NCBI GenBank assembly: GCA_035547515.1
Contig: DASZUS010000027.1
Span: forward strand, 186,001 to 250,000
DNA length: 64,000 nucleotides
Reading direction: 5' to 3'
From: DASZTV01 sp035547515
Lineage (GTDB): Bacteria; Actinomycetota; Actinomycetes; JAFAQI01
Part shown: positions 55,852 to 63,097 of the stretch, piece by piece
How the letters are laid out: every line of letters begins with the position of its first letter
How positions within the stretch are numbered: the stretch's first letter is position 1
Notes under the pieces: model-generated
Database searches by the model: none
Seen by the model: only the letters and a program-made list of their open reading frames with translations
What the model was told of the DNA's origin: nothing
Made by a program: the position numbers and the translations under genes

Positions 55852-56795
55852 TGGTCGCTCCTCGGCGCGAGGCCGGCTGCGATCTCGAGCAAGCACATGG
55901 CCGCCAGCCGCACCGTCCGCTCGTCGTCGGCATCCCGCGTCGCGTCGACCTCGGTAATGTCGATCGCCCGCACCCTGGGATCCGCGCCCGCGACGTACGC
56001 CGCGGTGAGCAGATCCCGCGCCGACAGCCCGCCGGGCAGGCTTGCCGGGCAGGCCGGCGCCACCGCCCGGTCGCAGGCGTCGAGGTCGAGGTCGACGTAC
56101 ACGCCGGCCGCGCCGGAGCCCGCGAGGTCGAGCGCCTCGCGCATGCAGTCCGCGGCGCCGCGCTCGCCGACCTGGCCCCGCCCGATGACTGTGACGCCGC
56201 GGGCGTGCGCCTCGACGGCGTACGAGCGGCTGTTCGCCCAGTCCGCAATGCCGACCTGCACGATCTGCTCGCCGGGCACGCCGGCGGTGATCAGCTCGCG
56301 GACCGGCGAGCCGTTGCCGCGACCCTCTCGCAGGTCATGGTGGGCGTCGACCGTGACCAGCCCGGCGCGCCCCAGCTGGTCACCGAAGACCCCGGACATC
56401 GCCGGGTAGGTCAGCGAGTTGTCTCCGCCGAGCACGACGAGCAGCCGCGACTTGGCCGCCGCGGTCTCGACGGCGGTGCGGATCCGCCACTCCCCCTCGA
56501 CCGGTACGTCGGGGTCGTCGACGTCGCCGCGGTCCCAGGGAGCGACCCGCTCGGCCAGGTCCACGCCGCGCGAGGCGGACCAGGTCGAGAGCCTGCCGAG
56601 GGCGCGCCGTACCGCAGCCGGAGTGGCATGGGCGCCACTCGGCGGAACCGAGGTCGCGAAGGTCGGGATCCCGATCACCGCGAGGTCGACGTCGCGAGCT
56701 CCGGGTCCCCCGGCGAGCCACTCACCGGCGCTCGGCCAGCGGTGGTCCGCGCTCGACCGGTTCACGTTGGCGATGCTGTCACGGCTGTGGCCCAT
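55848..56795 (-). CDS. Arginase/agmatinase/formimidoylglutamase-family protein
   Basis: Ureohydrolase-fold enzyme, exact substrate unknown. The 315-aa protein has the metal-site blocks GGDNS (residues 123-127), DAHHD (150-154) and DLDLDACD (235-242). The usual first block is GGDHS, so one Mn-ligand His is Asn here; the second and third blocks are intact. It could be an enzyme with an altered metal site, such as some formimidoylglutamases. The ATG shown gives a normal N-terminus; an in-frame ATG further upstream would run into the tRNA-Gly region. Coupled to the pabC-like gene. Confidence 0.75.
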   Translation of the reverse strand: MGHSRDSIANVNRSSADHRWPSAGEWLAGGPGARDVDLAVIGIPTFATSVPPSGAHATPAAVRRALGRLSTWSASRGVDLAERVAPWDRGDVDDPDVPVEGEWRIRTAVETAAAKSRLLVVLGGDNSLTYPAMSGVFGDQLGRAGLVTVDAHHDLREGRGNGSPVRELITAGVPGEQIVQVGIADWANSRSYAVEAHARGVTVIGRGQVGERGAADCMREALDLAGSGAAGVYVDLDLDACDRAVAPACPASLPGGLSARDLLTAAYVAGADPRVRAIDITEVDATRDADDERTVRLAAMCLLEIAAGLAPRSDQ

Positions 56796-56840
56796 GTAGA
56801 GTCGACGGCGCACGAAGCGAGTCTGTCGACTTGCTCGCGC

Positions 56841-56913
56841 GCGGACGTAGCGCAGCTGGTAGCGCATCACCTTGCCAAGGTGAGGGTCGCGGGTTCGAAT
56901 CCCGTCGTCCGCT
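56841..56913 (+). tRNA. tRNA-Gly (GCC)
   Basis: Cloverleaf with acceptor GCGGACG/CGTCCGC, anticodon stem TCACC/GGTGA and loop TTGCCAA (anticodon GCC), T loop GTTCGAATC. Discriminator T; CCA not encoded. First of three plus-strand tRNA genes. Confidence 0.95.
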
Positions 56914-56986
56914 CGGTGGGCGCCCTCGCCTTCAACGGCGGAGAGCGCCCGTCGATTGTCCTGATAGAACCTTGGACGGATGATCC

Positions 56987-57058
56987 GGCGGGTTGGCCGA
57001 GTGGCTTAGGCAAGGGCCTGCAAAGCCCTGTACGCGGGTTCGATTCCCGCACCCGCCT
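56987..57058 (+). tRNA. tRNA-Cys (GCA)
   Basis: Cloverleaf with acceptor GGCGGGT/ACCCGCC, anticodon stem AGGGC/GCCCT and loop CTGCAAA (anticodon GCA), T loop TTCGATT. Discriminator T; CCA not encoded. Confidence 0.95.
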
Positions 57059-57100
57059 CAGCCCCGAGGACACCTCGGCGAGCTAGGAAGGCAGTACCCC

Positions 57101-57174
57101 GGGCGGTTGGCGCAGTCTGGTAGCGCGCTTCCCTGACACGGAAGAGGTCACAGGTTCAAGTCCTGTACCGCCCA
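57101..57174 (+). tRNA. tRNA-Val (GAC)
   Basis: Cloverleaf with acceptor GGGCGGT/ACCGCCC, anticodon stem CTTCC/GGAAG and loop CTGACAC (anticodon GAC), T loop TTCAAGT. Discriminator A; CCA not encoded. Gly-Cys-Val tRNA clusters are common in actinobacteria. Confidence 0.95.
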
Positions 57175-57267
57175 CCGAAGAATCCATAGCGCAGATGTCA
57201 GATATTCGCCCAAAAATGATCACGACGGGCCATAGCCGACCGGAGCGTTCTGGGCCACGGTGAAGCC

Positions 57268-58764
57268 ATGAGCTCACCGCTGCCCCGTCTGGGCCATCTC
57301 GAACTTCCTCGCCAGAGCGAGCCGGTGGAGCCACCGATCCAGCGCCCGAGTCCTGACTTCTACGCCGAGCTGCTCGAAGCCGCCCCCGACGGCATCGTCG
57401 TCGTCGACGACCGGGGCACCATCCGGCTCACCAATCGCAAGGCAGAGCTGCTGCTGGGATGGACTCGCGAGGAGCTGGTCGGGAAGCCGCTCGAGACACT
57501 CGTGCCGCTGCGGGCCCGAGCCGGGCATCCGCAGCATCGCGACGGCTACGTCCGGGATCCTCGCAACCGCCCGATGGGTACCGGTCTCGAGCTCACCGCG
57601 CTGCGCGCCGACGGCACTGAGTTCCCCGTCGACATCAGTCTCAGCCCGCTCGTCACCGACGAGGGCACCTTCGTCTCCGCCGCGGTCCGCGACGCGAGTG
57701 ACCGCAAGCGCAAGGAGCAGGAGCTGCGAGACGCAAATGCCCAGCTGCAGTCCGCCGTCATGGACCTCGAGGCACGGTCGCGGGACATGTCTGCGCTGTC
57801 GCGGGCGAGTCAGGTACTGCAGAGCTGCGCTCGGCTCGACGAAGCGATGCAGGTCATCGCACGCGCTGGCGCGGGACTGTTCGAGGGAGTTCCTGGCGGC
57901 GTCTTCGCGATCCTGCCCGACCACGACGGGCTGGTGCCCGCCGCGACGTGGGGCGGGCTCTCGCCGGCCGAGCCGTTTCGAGCCGAGGACTGCTGGGCGC
58001 TTCGCACCGGGCAGGTACACCAGCTCGGCAATGACGCGCTCACCCTGCCGTGTCCGCACATGCCAAGCGACACGGCTTGGTCGGTGTGCGTGCCGTTGAT
58101 CGCGCAGAACGAGGCGATCGGTGTCGTTCACGTCCGCGTCGCCTCACACGATGACGCGCCGCCGGCCCTGCACCGCATCGAGGAACTGGCGAATCTCGTC
58201 CGCGATCAGTGGAGCCTCACCCTGGCGAACATCCGGCTGCGCGACACGCTGCGGGATCAGTCGATCCGCGATGCGCTCACCGGGCTGTTCAACCGGCGCT
58301 TCCTCGACGAGTCCTTCGACCGCGAGCTCGAACGTGCCCGCCGCCGGAAGCAGCAGCTCTGCGTCGCGGTGATGGATCTCGACCACTTCAAGCTCTTCAA
58401 CGACACGTACGGGCACCACGGCGGCGATGTCGTGCTTCGCAACCTCGGTCGCTTCCTGCTGGAGTCAACCCGCGGCGAGGACGTGGTGGCGCGATTCGGC
58501 GGCGAGGAGTTCGTCGTGATCATGCCCGACACCTCACTCGCAGACGGCATCAGCCGCGCTCAGCACCTCGCTGCCGAGTGGCAGCGGCGTGGGGAGACCG
58601 CCGGCGGCGTCCTGCAGCCCTTCCCGACACTCTCGATCGGGGTTGCCGAGTATCCATCGAGTGGGGACGGCAAGCGGGACCTGTTCGCCGCGGCCGATGC
58701 CGCCCTGTACGAAGCCAAGGCCCAAGGCCGAAACCGCGTGGTCGGCACGCCGGCATCCGCCTGA
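57268..58764 (+). CDS. PAS-GAF-GGDEF diguanylate cyclase
   Basis: Predicted to make c-di-GMP from two GTP. The 498-aa soluble protein has a PAS domain (about 28-150; AAPDGIVVVDDRGTIRLTN), a short coiled coil, a GAF domain (about 175-320) and a C-terminal GGDEF domain whose active site reads GGEEF. An RxxD inhibitory site (RGED) lies five residues before it, so product feedback is likely. There is no EAL domain and no membrane segment. The signal sensed by PAS and GAF is unknown. Downstream of the tRNA cluster. Confidence 0.92.
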   Translation: MSSPLPRLGHLELPRQSEPVEPPIQRPSPDFYAELLEAAPDGIVVVDDRGTIRLTNRKAELLLGWTREELVGKPLETLVPLRARAGHPQHRDGYVRDPRNRPMGTGLELTALRADGTEFPVDISLSPLVTDEGTFVSAAVRDASDRKRKEQELRDANAQLQSAVMDLEARSRDMSALSRASQVLQSCARLDEAMQVIARAGAGLFEGVPGGVFAILPDHDGLVPAATWGGLSPAEPFRAEDCWALRTGQVHQLGNDALTLPCPHMPSDTAWSVCVPLIAQNEAIGVVHVRVASHDDAPPALHRIEELANLVRDQWSLTLANIRLRDTLRDQSIRDALTGLFNRRFLDESFDRELERARRRKQQLCVAVMDLDHFKLFNDTYGHHGGDVVLRNLGRFLLESTRGEDVVARFGGEEFVVIMPDTSLADGISRAQHLAAEWQRRGETAGGVLQPFPTLSIGVAEYPSSGDGKRDLFAAADAALYEAKAQGRNRVVGTPASA

Positions 58765-58769
58765 GAGCT

Positions 58770-59042
58770 CTATCCGTAGTGTGCCGCGAGCAGCACGACG
58801 ACCACGATCGCGGCGATCACGGCGAGGGCCCAGAGCACCAGGCTGCGGTCGCGCAGATCGCTCGTCGCCTGCGCCGTCCCGCCCAGCGGCACCGCCGCAC
58901 CCGTGCGCGCGGGCGCTTCGGCGCTGGTCGAGGTCAGGACCGACCCGGCCGCGGCAGGTGACGCGCCTGCAAGGCTTGCCCCGCAGCTCGCGCAGAACTG
59001 CGCTCCGGGCACCGCCGGCGTGCCGCACTGTGAGCAGAACAT
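58770..59042 (-). CDS. Zinc-ribbon, single-pass membrane protein
   Basis: The 90-aa product begins with a zinc-ribbon (CSQC then CASC, residues 3-20), a Ser/Ala/Thr-rich linker and a C-terminal transmembrane helix (about 69-87). It is probably tail-anchored with the ribbon in the cytoplasm. Function unknown. It is convergent with the GGDEF gene, with 5 nt between stops. Confidence 0.7.
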   Translation of the reverse strand: MFCSQCGTPAVPGAQFCASCGASLAGASPAAAGSVLTSTSAEAPARTGAAVPLGGTAQATSDLRDRSLVLWALAVIAAIVVVVLLAAHYG

Positions 59043-59118
59043 GTGCCCCTCCCGACGGCCGGGGCCGCACGCCGCGGCCCGCCGTCCAGGCTGAGCGTAG
59101 CCAGATGCAGGCGTAGCG

Positions 59119-59271
59119 CTAGCCCAAGACGGCGAGCAGCACGACGGCGACGATCACAAGCGCGATCCCCACCATGGCCCAGGCCGGGATGAACTGAGCC
59201 TTCTGTGCCTGCTTCGCCTCAGCCACGCTGGGGCTCGGCAGGCGATGCGGGTCGGTCTTGGTGTCAGGCAC
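59119..59271 (-). CDS. Small single-pass membrane protein (50 aa)
   Basis: Reading the minus strand gives a 50-aa frame with a polar, charged N-terminal half (VPDTKTDPHRLPSPSVAEAK) and a C-terminal transmembrane helix (WAMVGIALVIVAVVLLAVLG). It overlaps the end of the upstream 43-aa gene by 8 nt with no ribosome-binding site of its own, so it is probably translated by coupling. Short, hence moderate confidence. Confidence 0.5.
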   Translation of the reverse strand: MPDTKTDPHRLPSPSVAEAKQAQKAQFIPAWAMVGIALVIVAVVLLAVLG

Positions 59272-59395
59272 GACGGGTGAAGGCGTGCGCGATACCGATG
59301 ATCACGGCGAGGATCAGGCCGAGCCACAGCACGTGCGCCACGAACCCGAGGCCTCCGAAGAGGAGCAGCAACACCAAAGCGAGTACCAGCAACAT
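59264..59395 (-). CDS. Small hydrophobic protein (43 aa)
   Basis: The 43-aa product is almost wholly hydrophobic (MLLVLALVLLLLFGGLGFVA then HVLWLGLILAVIIGIAH), with two helices and a basic end (TRRA). It resembles the short hydrophobic proteins common in Streptomyces genomes. ATG has a perfect GGGAGG 5 nt upstream, strong support for a real gene despite its size. It is overlapped by the next small gene. Confidence 0.7.
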   Translation of the reverse strand: MLLVLALVLLLLFGGLGFVAHVLWLGLILAVIIGIAHAFTRRA

Positions 59396-59457
59396 GACAA
59401 CCTCCCGATCGATTCACGGGATTGATCACCAGAATCAGCGCGAGTAATCTCCGCCGA

Positions 59458-60183
59458 TCAGGTGCAGGGCTCCCCGCCGATGGCGCCGAGCACCGTGATC
59501 CGTGCCTCGTCGACGCGTCTGGCGGCGTACCGCGTACGCCCGGCACCCCGTCCTGAGGTGAGCTCGACGAACGCGCCGAGCGACGAGCTTCCGGTGCGCT
59601 TCGCCAGCTGCGGCCCGAGGTAGACCGCCTGCTGGCACTGCGCTGCGGTGAGCGCGTAGACCAGGTGCTCCGGCCCTGGCAAGACGGCGTGCCGGATAGC
59701 GGCGAGCGCGATCTCGGCGGTCAGTGGCGGAGAGAAGTGCAGGTACGTCGTCTGCGCGTTCCAGCTTCCGGCCGGGCTCGCCGGCGGCCTGGTGATCTCG
59801 GCCGCCAGGCGCGCCGCCAACCGGTCGCATCTCTCGCCCGGGAAGGCATCGGAGGCGAGGACCGCCTCGGCCGCGGCACGCGGCGCGCCGATCACGCCGG
59901 TCGCCTGCAGCGGCTTGGCGAGGCTCTCGACGACCGCCACGACGTCCGGTGGCGAGTTCGCCTTGCACACCCGGCGCAGCCGCAGCAACGGCACGAGGTA
60001 GGTCGCGCGTCGCGCGGGCCGACTGTCCTCTGCGGCGAGCTGCAGGGCGAGGCGCGGCAGGCTCGCCGCTTGCGGTGACGGCGTGGCACCGAGGCCGCGA
60101 CCGGGGGTGGTGCCGGTCGACGTGGAGCACGCGCCGGCGGCGAGCAGCGCGAGAGCAGCGACGAGCGCGAACCGCCTGGTCAA
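59458..60183 (-). CDS. Putative lipoprotein of unknown function
   Basis: The 241-aa precursor has a lipoprotein signal (MTRRFALVAALALLAAGAC; Cys at 19). The mature part has five further cysteines or so, spread out, and no family I recognise. The TTG start is inferred since it gives a proper signal; no clear ribosome-binding site is present. It lies between two membrane-protein genes. Confidence 0.6.
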   Translation of the reverse strand: MTRRFALVAALALLAAGACSTSTGTTPGRGLGATPSPQAASLPRLALQLAAEDSRPARRATYLVPLLRLRRVCKANSPPDVVAVVESLAKPLQATGVIGAPRAAAEAVLASDAFPGERCDRLAARLAAEITRPPASPAGSWNAQTTYLHFSPPLTAEIALAAIRHAVLPGPEHLVYALTAAQCQQAVYLGPQLAKRTGSSSLGAFVELTSGRGAGRTRYAARRVDEARITVLGAIGGEPCT

Positions 60184-60205
60184 GCGAGGCGCGTGGTCAG
60201 AGCTG

Positions 60206-60427
60206 CTACTTGCTGTCGGTGGCGGCGCCGAACTCCGAGACGGCCTCCATGATCCCGGCGAAGTAGCCGGCGAGGCAGCCGAGGACGAAAAGCCCGATCC
60301 CGACCCAGAACAGCGGCCAGTTCCAGTAGATCAGCGCAATCCCGCCGACGATCGTGCCTGCAATGGCGACGTACACCGTCAGCCAGATCGCGAGCGATGC
60401 GTTGTGCCCACCGGACTGGCCGGCCAT
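60206..60427 (-). CDS. HGxxPAAW-like small membrane protein
   Basis: The 73-aa protein has two transmembrane helices (about 13-32 and 36-58) and the NWPLFWVGIGLFVLG segment typical of the actinobacterial HGxxPAAW family; the signature near the N-terminus is degenerate (GGHNASLAIW). ATG has GAGGAGG upstream. A much longer same-frame reading continues upstream but is antisense to real genes. Function unknown. Confidence 0.7.
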   Translation of the reverse strand: MAGQSGGHNASLAIWLTVYVAIAGTIVGGIALIYWNWPLFWVGIGLFVLGCLAGYFAGIMEAVSEFGAATDSK

Positions 60428-60459
60428 GCGTCCTCCTCGGTCGAACCCTTGCCTAGAGC

Positions 60460-61335
60460 CTAGAGGCCCTCTCTTGCGTCCGCGGTCTCGGGGCGAGGCC
60501 AGAGCCGATCGATCTCCGCGTTCAGCTCCGCCCCGAGCAGGATCGCGAGGGCGGTGAGGTACAGGAACAGCAGTACGGCGACGGGCGCCGACAGCGGGCC
60601 GTACGTCGCGGTCTTGCGAAACGCCCAGTCCAGCCATGCACGCAGCAGCGTCGAGCTCGCCACCCAGAACAGCACTGCCAGCAGCGCTCCCGGCAGCGCC
60701 CGGCGCCACTGTGTCCGGACCGGCAGAGCCTGGTGGTACAGCGTGGCGATCAGCGCCAGCGACAGCAGGATGAGCACCGGCCAGAAGCCGACTTCGACGA
60801 ACGCGTGCACCGCAGCGTGAAGCCGCGACGGGAAGGCGGACTCGACAGCTCCGGGGCCCAGGACCAGCAACGGGAGCAGCACGATCAGTCCCAGGACGAA
60901 GATCAGGTACATCCGGAGCGCCAGCAGCCGGCTTCGCACCGCGCCGCGGTGGCTGCGCAGCCCGTAGGCGATCGTGATCGTGTTGACGAAGGTCGCCATC
61001 GCCGACGAGCCGGTCCACAACGACACCACGAAGCTGATCGAGACGACATCGGCCCGGCCGTTGAACAGGATCCGGTGCAGCGCCGGAGCCACCGTCGAGT
61101 TGACCGCGCTCGGCACGATGACGTGCCGCAGGCCTCTCTCGATCGAGTTCTGCAGCCGGTCGAGGTTGTCTGCTCCGAGCAGCCCGTTGAAGTAGCCGAT
61201 CACCCCGAGGACGGCGAGGATCAGCGACGGCAGCGACAGCAGCTGCCAGAACCCGGCCTCCGCGGACAGTCCGAGCACGCGGTCGTGCCAGGCGCGGCGG
61301 AGGGTCGACATGGCGAGCTCGCGGACGGTCGCCAT
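60460..61335 (-). CDS. YihY/BrkB-family membrane protein
   Basis: Integral membrane protein of the YihY (formerly 'RNase BN') family, probable transporter of unknown substrate. The 291-aa product has about six helices and the conserved FVNTITIAYG, YHQALPVRTQWRRALPGALLA and YLTALAILLGAELNAEIDR segments. Several start codons are possible (61386, 61335, 61311); none has a good ribosome-binding site. The 61386 ATG would overlap the ATG of the divergent gene (CCATGG). Confidence 0.82.
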   Translation of the reverse strand: MATVRELAMSTLRRAWHDRVLGLSAEAGFWQLLSLPSLILAVLGVIGYFNGLLGADNLDRLQNSIERGLRHVIVPSAVNSTVAPALHRILFNGRADVVSISFVVSLWTGSSAMATFVNTITIAYGLRSHRGAVRSRLLALRMYLIFVLGLIVLLPLLVLGPGAVESAFPSRLHAAVHAFVEVGFWPVLILLSLALIATLYHQALPVRTQWRRALPGALLAVLFWVASSTLLRAWLDWAFRKTATYGPLSAPVAVLLFLYLTALAILLGAELNAEIDRLWPRPETADAREGL

Positions 61336-61384
61336 CACGAAACCGTACGGCGATCTGGGCCGAAGATCCTGCTTCACTGTTGCC

Positions 61385-63004
61385 ATGGCCGACACCCACC
61401 TGGTCACCAACCAGCCGCCGCCCCTCGTCGACTACGACGTCTTCACCACCGACCTGGCTCTGGTCGAGGGAGTTCAGCGGCATCAGGCGGCGTGGGCGCT
61501 TGACCTGCTGACCGACCTCGGGCACCGCGCCGGCAGCGCGCAGGCCCAGGAGTGGGGACGCCTGGCGAACGTCTACCCGCCCCGGCTGGTCACCCACGAC
61601 CGCTACGGGCACCGCATCGACGAGGTCGAGTTCCACCCGGCGTGGCATGAGCTGATGACCGTCGCGATCGAGAGCGGTTTGCACTCGAGCTCGTGGACCG
61701 ATCCGAAGCCTGGCGCCCATGTCGCCCGGGCTGCGGCGTTCGCGGTCTGGTCCCACACCGAGGGTGGCCACGGCTGCCCGATCTCGATGACCCATGCGGC
61801 GGTGCCGGCCCTGCGCGCAGACGCTGCGCTTGCGGCGGAGTGGGAACCGCGCCTGATGTCGCGCACCTACGACCCGGGTCTTCGGGTGCCTGCCGAGAAG
61901 GCCGGGTGCCTGGCCGGGATGGGCATGACGGAGAAGCAGGGCGGCTCCGACGTCCGTACCAACACCACCGTCGCGACGCCGGCCACCGATGGCACCTACC
62001 GGCTGACCGGCCACAAGTGGTTCACGTCGGCACCGATGTGCGACGTGTTCCTCGTGCTGGCCCAAGCGCCCGGCGGGCTGACCTGTTTCGTCGTACCGAG
62101 GATCCTGCCCGACGGGACCCGCAACACGTTCCGGATCCAGCGGCTGAAGGACAAGCTGGGAAACAAGTCCAACGCGTCGAGCGAGCCCGAGTTCGACGAC
62201 ACCGTGGGCTGGCGACTCGGCGACGAGGGCGCCGGCGTACGCACCATCATCGAGATGGTCACTTCGACGCGGCTCGACTGCGTGATCGGTACCGCGACGC
62301 TGATGCGCGAAGCCGTCGCGCAGGCGACCCACCACGCCCGTCATCGCCAGGCGTTCGGCCGCTACCTCGCCGATCAGCCGCTGATGCGGATGGTGCTTGC
62401 CGATCTGGCGATCGAGTCCGAGGCCGCGACGACCCTCATGACCCGGCTCGCGGCGGCGGTCGACGACGAGGAATCCGCCTTCAAGCGGGTCGGCCTCGCC
62501 GTCGGCAAGTACTGGGTCTGCAAGCGCGGTCCGGCCGTCGCGGCCGAGGCGCTGGAGTGCTTCGGCGGCAACGGGTTCGTCGAGGACTTCCCCATGGCGC
62601 AGATCTACCGCGAGGCTCCGCTGAACTCGATCTGGGAGGGCTCGGGCAACGTCAACGTCCTCGACGTGCTGCGCGGCCTGGCCCGGACCCCCGAGGCGTG
62701 GGAAGCGTTCCGCGACGAGGTCGCCCTCGCCCACGGCGCCGATGCCCGCCTCGATGCCGCAACCAAAGCGCTCGAGGCGGAGCTCGCCGACACCGCCGAC
62801 ATCGAGGTACGGGCCCGGCGCGTGGTCGAGCGGATGGCGCTGGTGCTGCAGGGCTCGCTGCTGGTGAGGTTCGCGCCGCACTTCGTTGCGGACGCGTTTT
62901 GCGCGTCGCGGCTCGGCGGCGACTGGGGCCATGCGTTCGGGACGCTGCCGCCCTCGGCCGACACGGCCGCGATCCTGGAGCGCGCGACTCCCAAAGTCGG
63001 CTAG
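61385..63004 (+). CDS. AidB-type acyl-CoA dehydrogenase
   Basis: Flavoprotein of the acyl-CoA dehydrogenase superfamily. The 539-aa length, MGMTEKQGGSDVRTNTT, and the C-terminal LECFGGNGFVEDFPMAQIYREAPLNSIWEGSGN mark the AidB subgroup (segments given separately: LECFGGNGFVEDFP; YREAPLNSIWEGSGN). In enterobacteria AidB belongs to the alkylation response; here there is no ada-like neighbour, so a metabolic role is as likely. ATG directly abuts the divergent yihY-like region. Confidence 0.85.
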   Translation: MADTHLVTNQPPPLVDYDVFTTDLALVEGVQRHQAAWALDLLTDLGHRAGSAQAQEWGRLANVYPPRLVTHDRYGHRIDEVEFHPAWHELMTVAIESGLHSSSWTDPKPGAHVARAAAFAVWSHTEGGHGCPISMTHAAVPALRADAALAAEWEPRLMSRTYDPGLRVPAEKAGCLAGMGMTEKQGGSDVRTNTTVATPATDGTYRLTGHKWFTSAPMCDVFLVLAQAPGGLTCFVVPRILPDGTRNTFRIQRLKDKLGNKSNASSEPEFDDTVGWRLGDEGAGVRTIIEMVTSTRLDCVIGTATLMREAVAQATHHARHRQAFGRYLADQPLMRMVLADLAIESEAATTLMTRLAAAVDDEESAFKRVGLAVGKYWVCKRGPAVAAEALECFGGNGFVEDFPMAQIYREAPLNSIWEGSGNVNVLDVLRGLARTPEAWEAFRDEVALAHGADARLDAATKALEAELADTADIEVRARRVVERMALVLQGSLLVRFAPHFVADAFCASRLGGDWGHAFGTLPPSADTAAILERATPKVG

Positions 63005-63022
63005 CCCGACCCCCGAGCACAT

Positions 63023-63058
63023 GGCACATGCGTATTGCTATGGCGATACGCATGTGCC
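63023..63058. terminator. Strong bidirectional hairpin after the AidB-type gene
   Basis: A 13-bp perfect stem (GGCACATGCGTAT, 63023-63035, with 63046-63058), extendable through a G:U pair to 16 bp and a 4-nt loop. It lies between convergent genes. ATGTGCCAT recurs at 63083-63091, so the left arm could pair with either partner. Likely terminator for both genes. Confidence 0.7.
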
Positions 63059-63097
63059 ACCGGTATCGCTAGAGCAGTACCTATGTGCCATGCGCTC

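Noticed and set aside
56841..57174. tRNA cluster as an integration site for a mobile element
   Set aside because: No integrase gene and no second copy of a tRNA 3' end were seen nearby; flanking genes look resident.
60206..63022. 938-codon minus-strand frame spanning the AidB-type gene and the YihY gene
   Set aside because: Only its last 73 codons look like a protein (HGxxPAAW-like). The rest is antisense or out of frame to well-supported genes, and a good ribosome-binding site marks the short gene's start at 60427.
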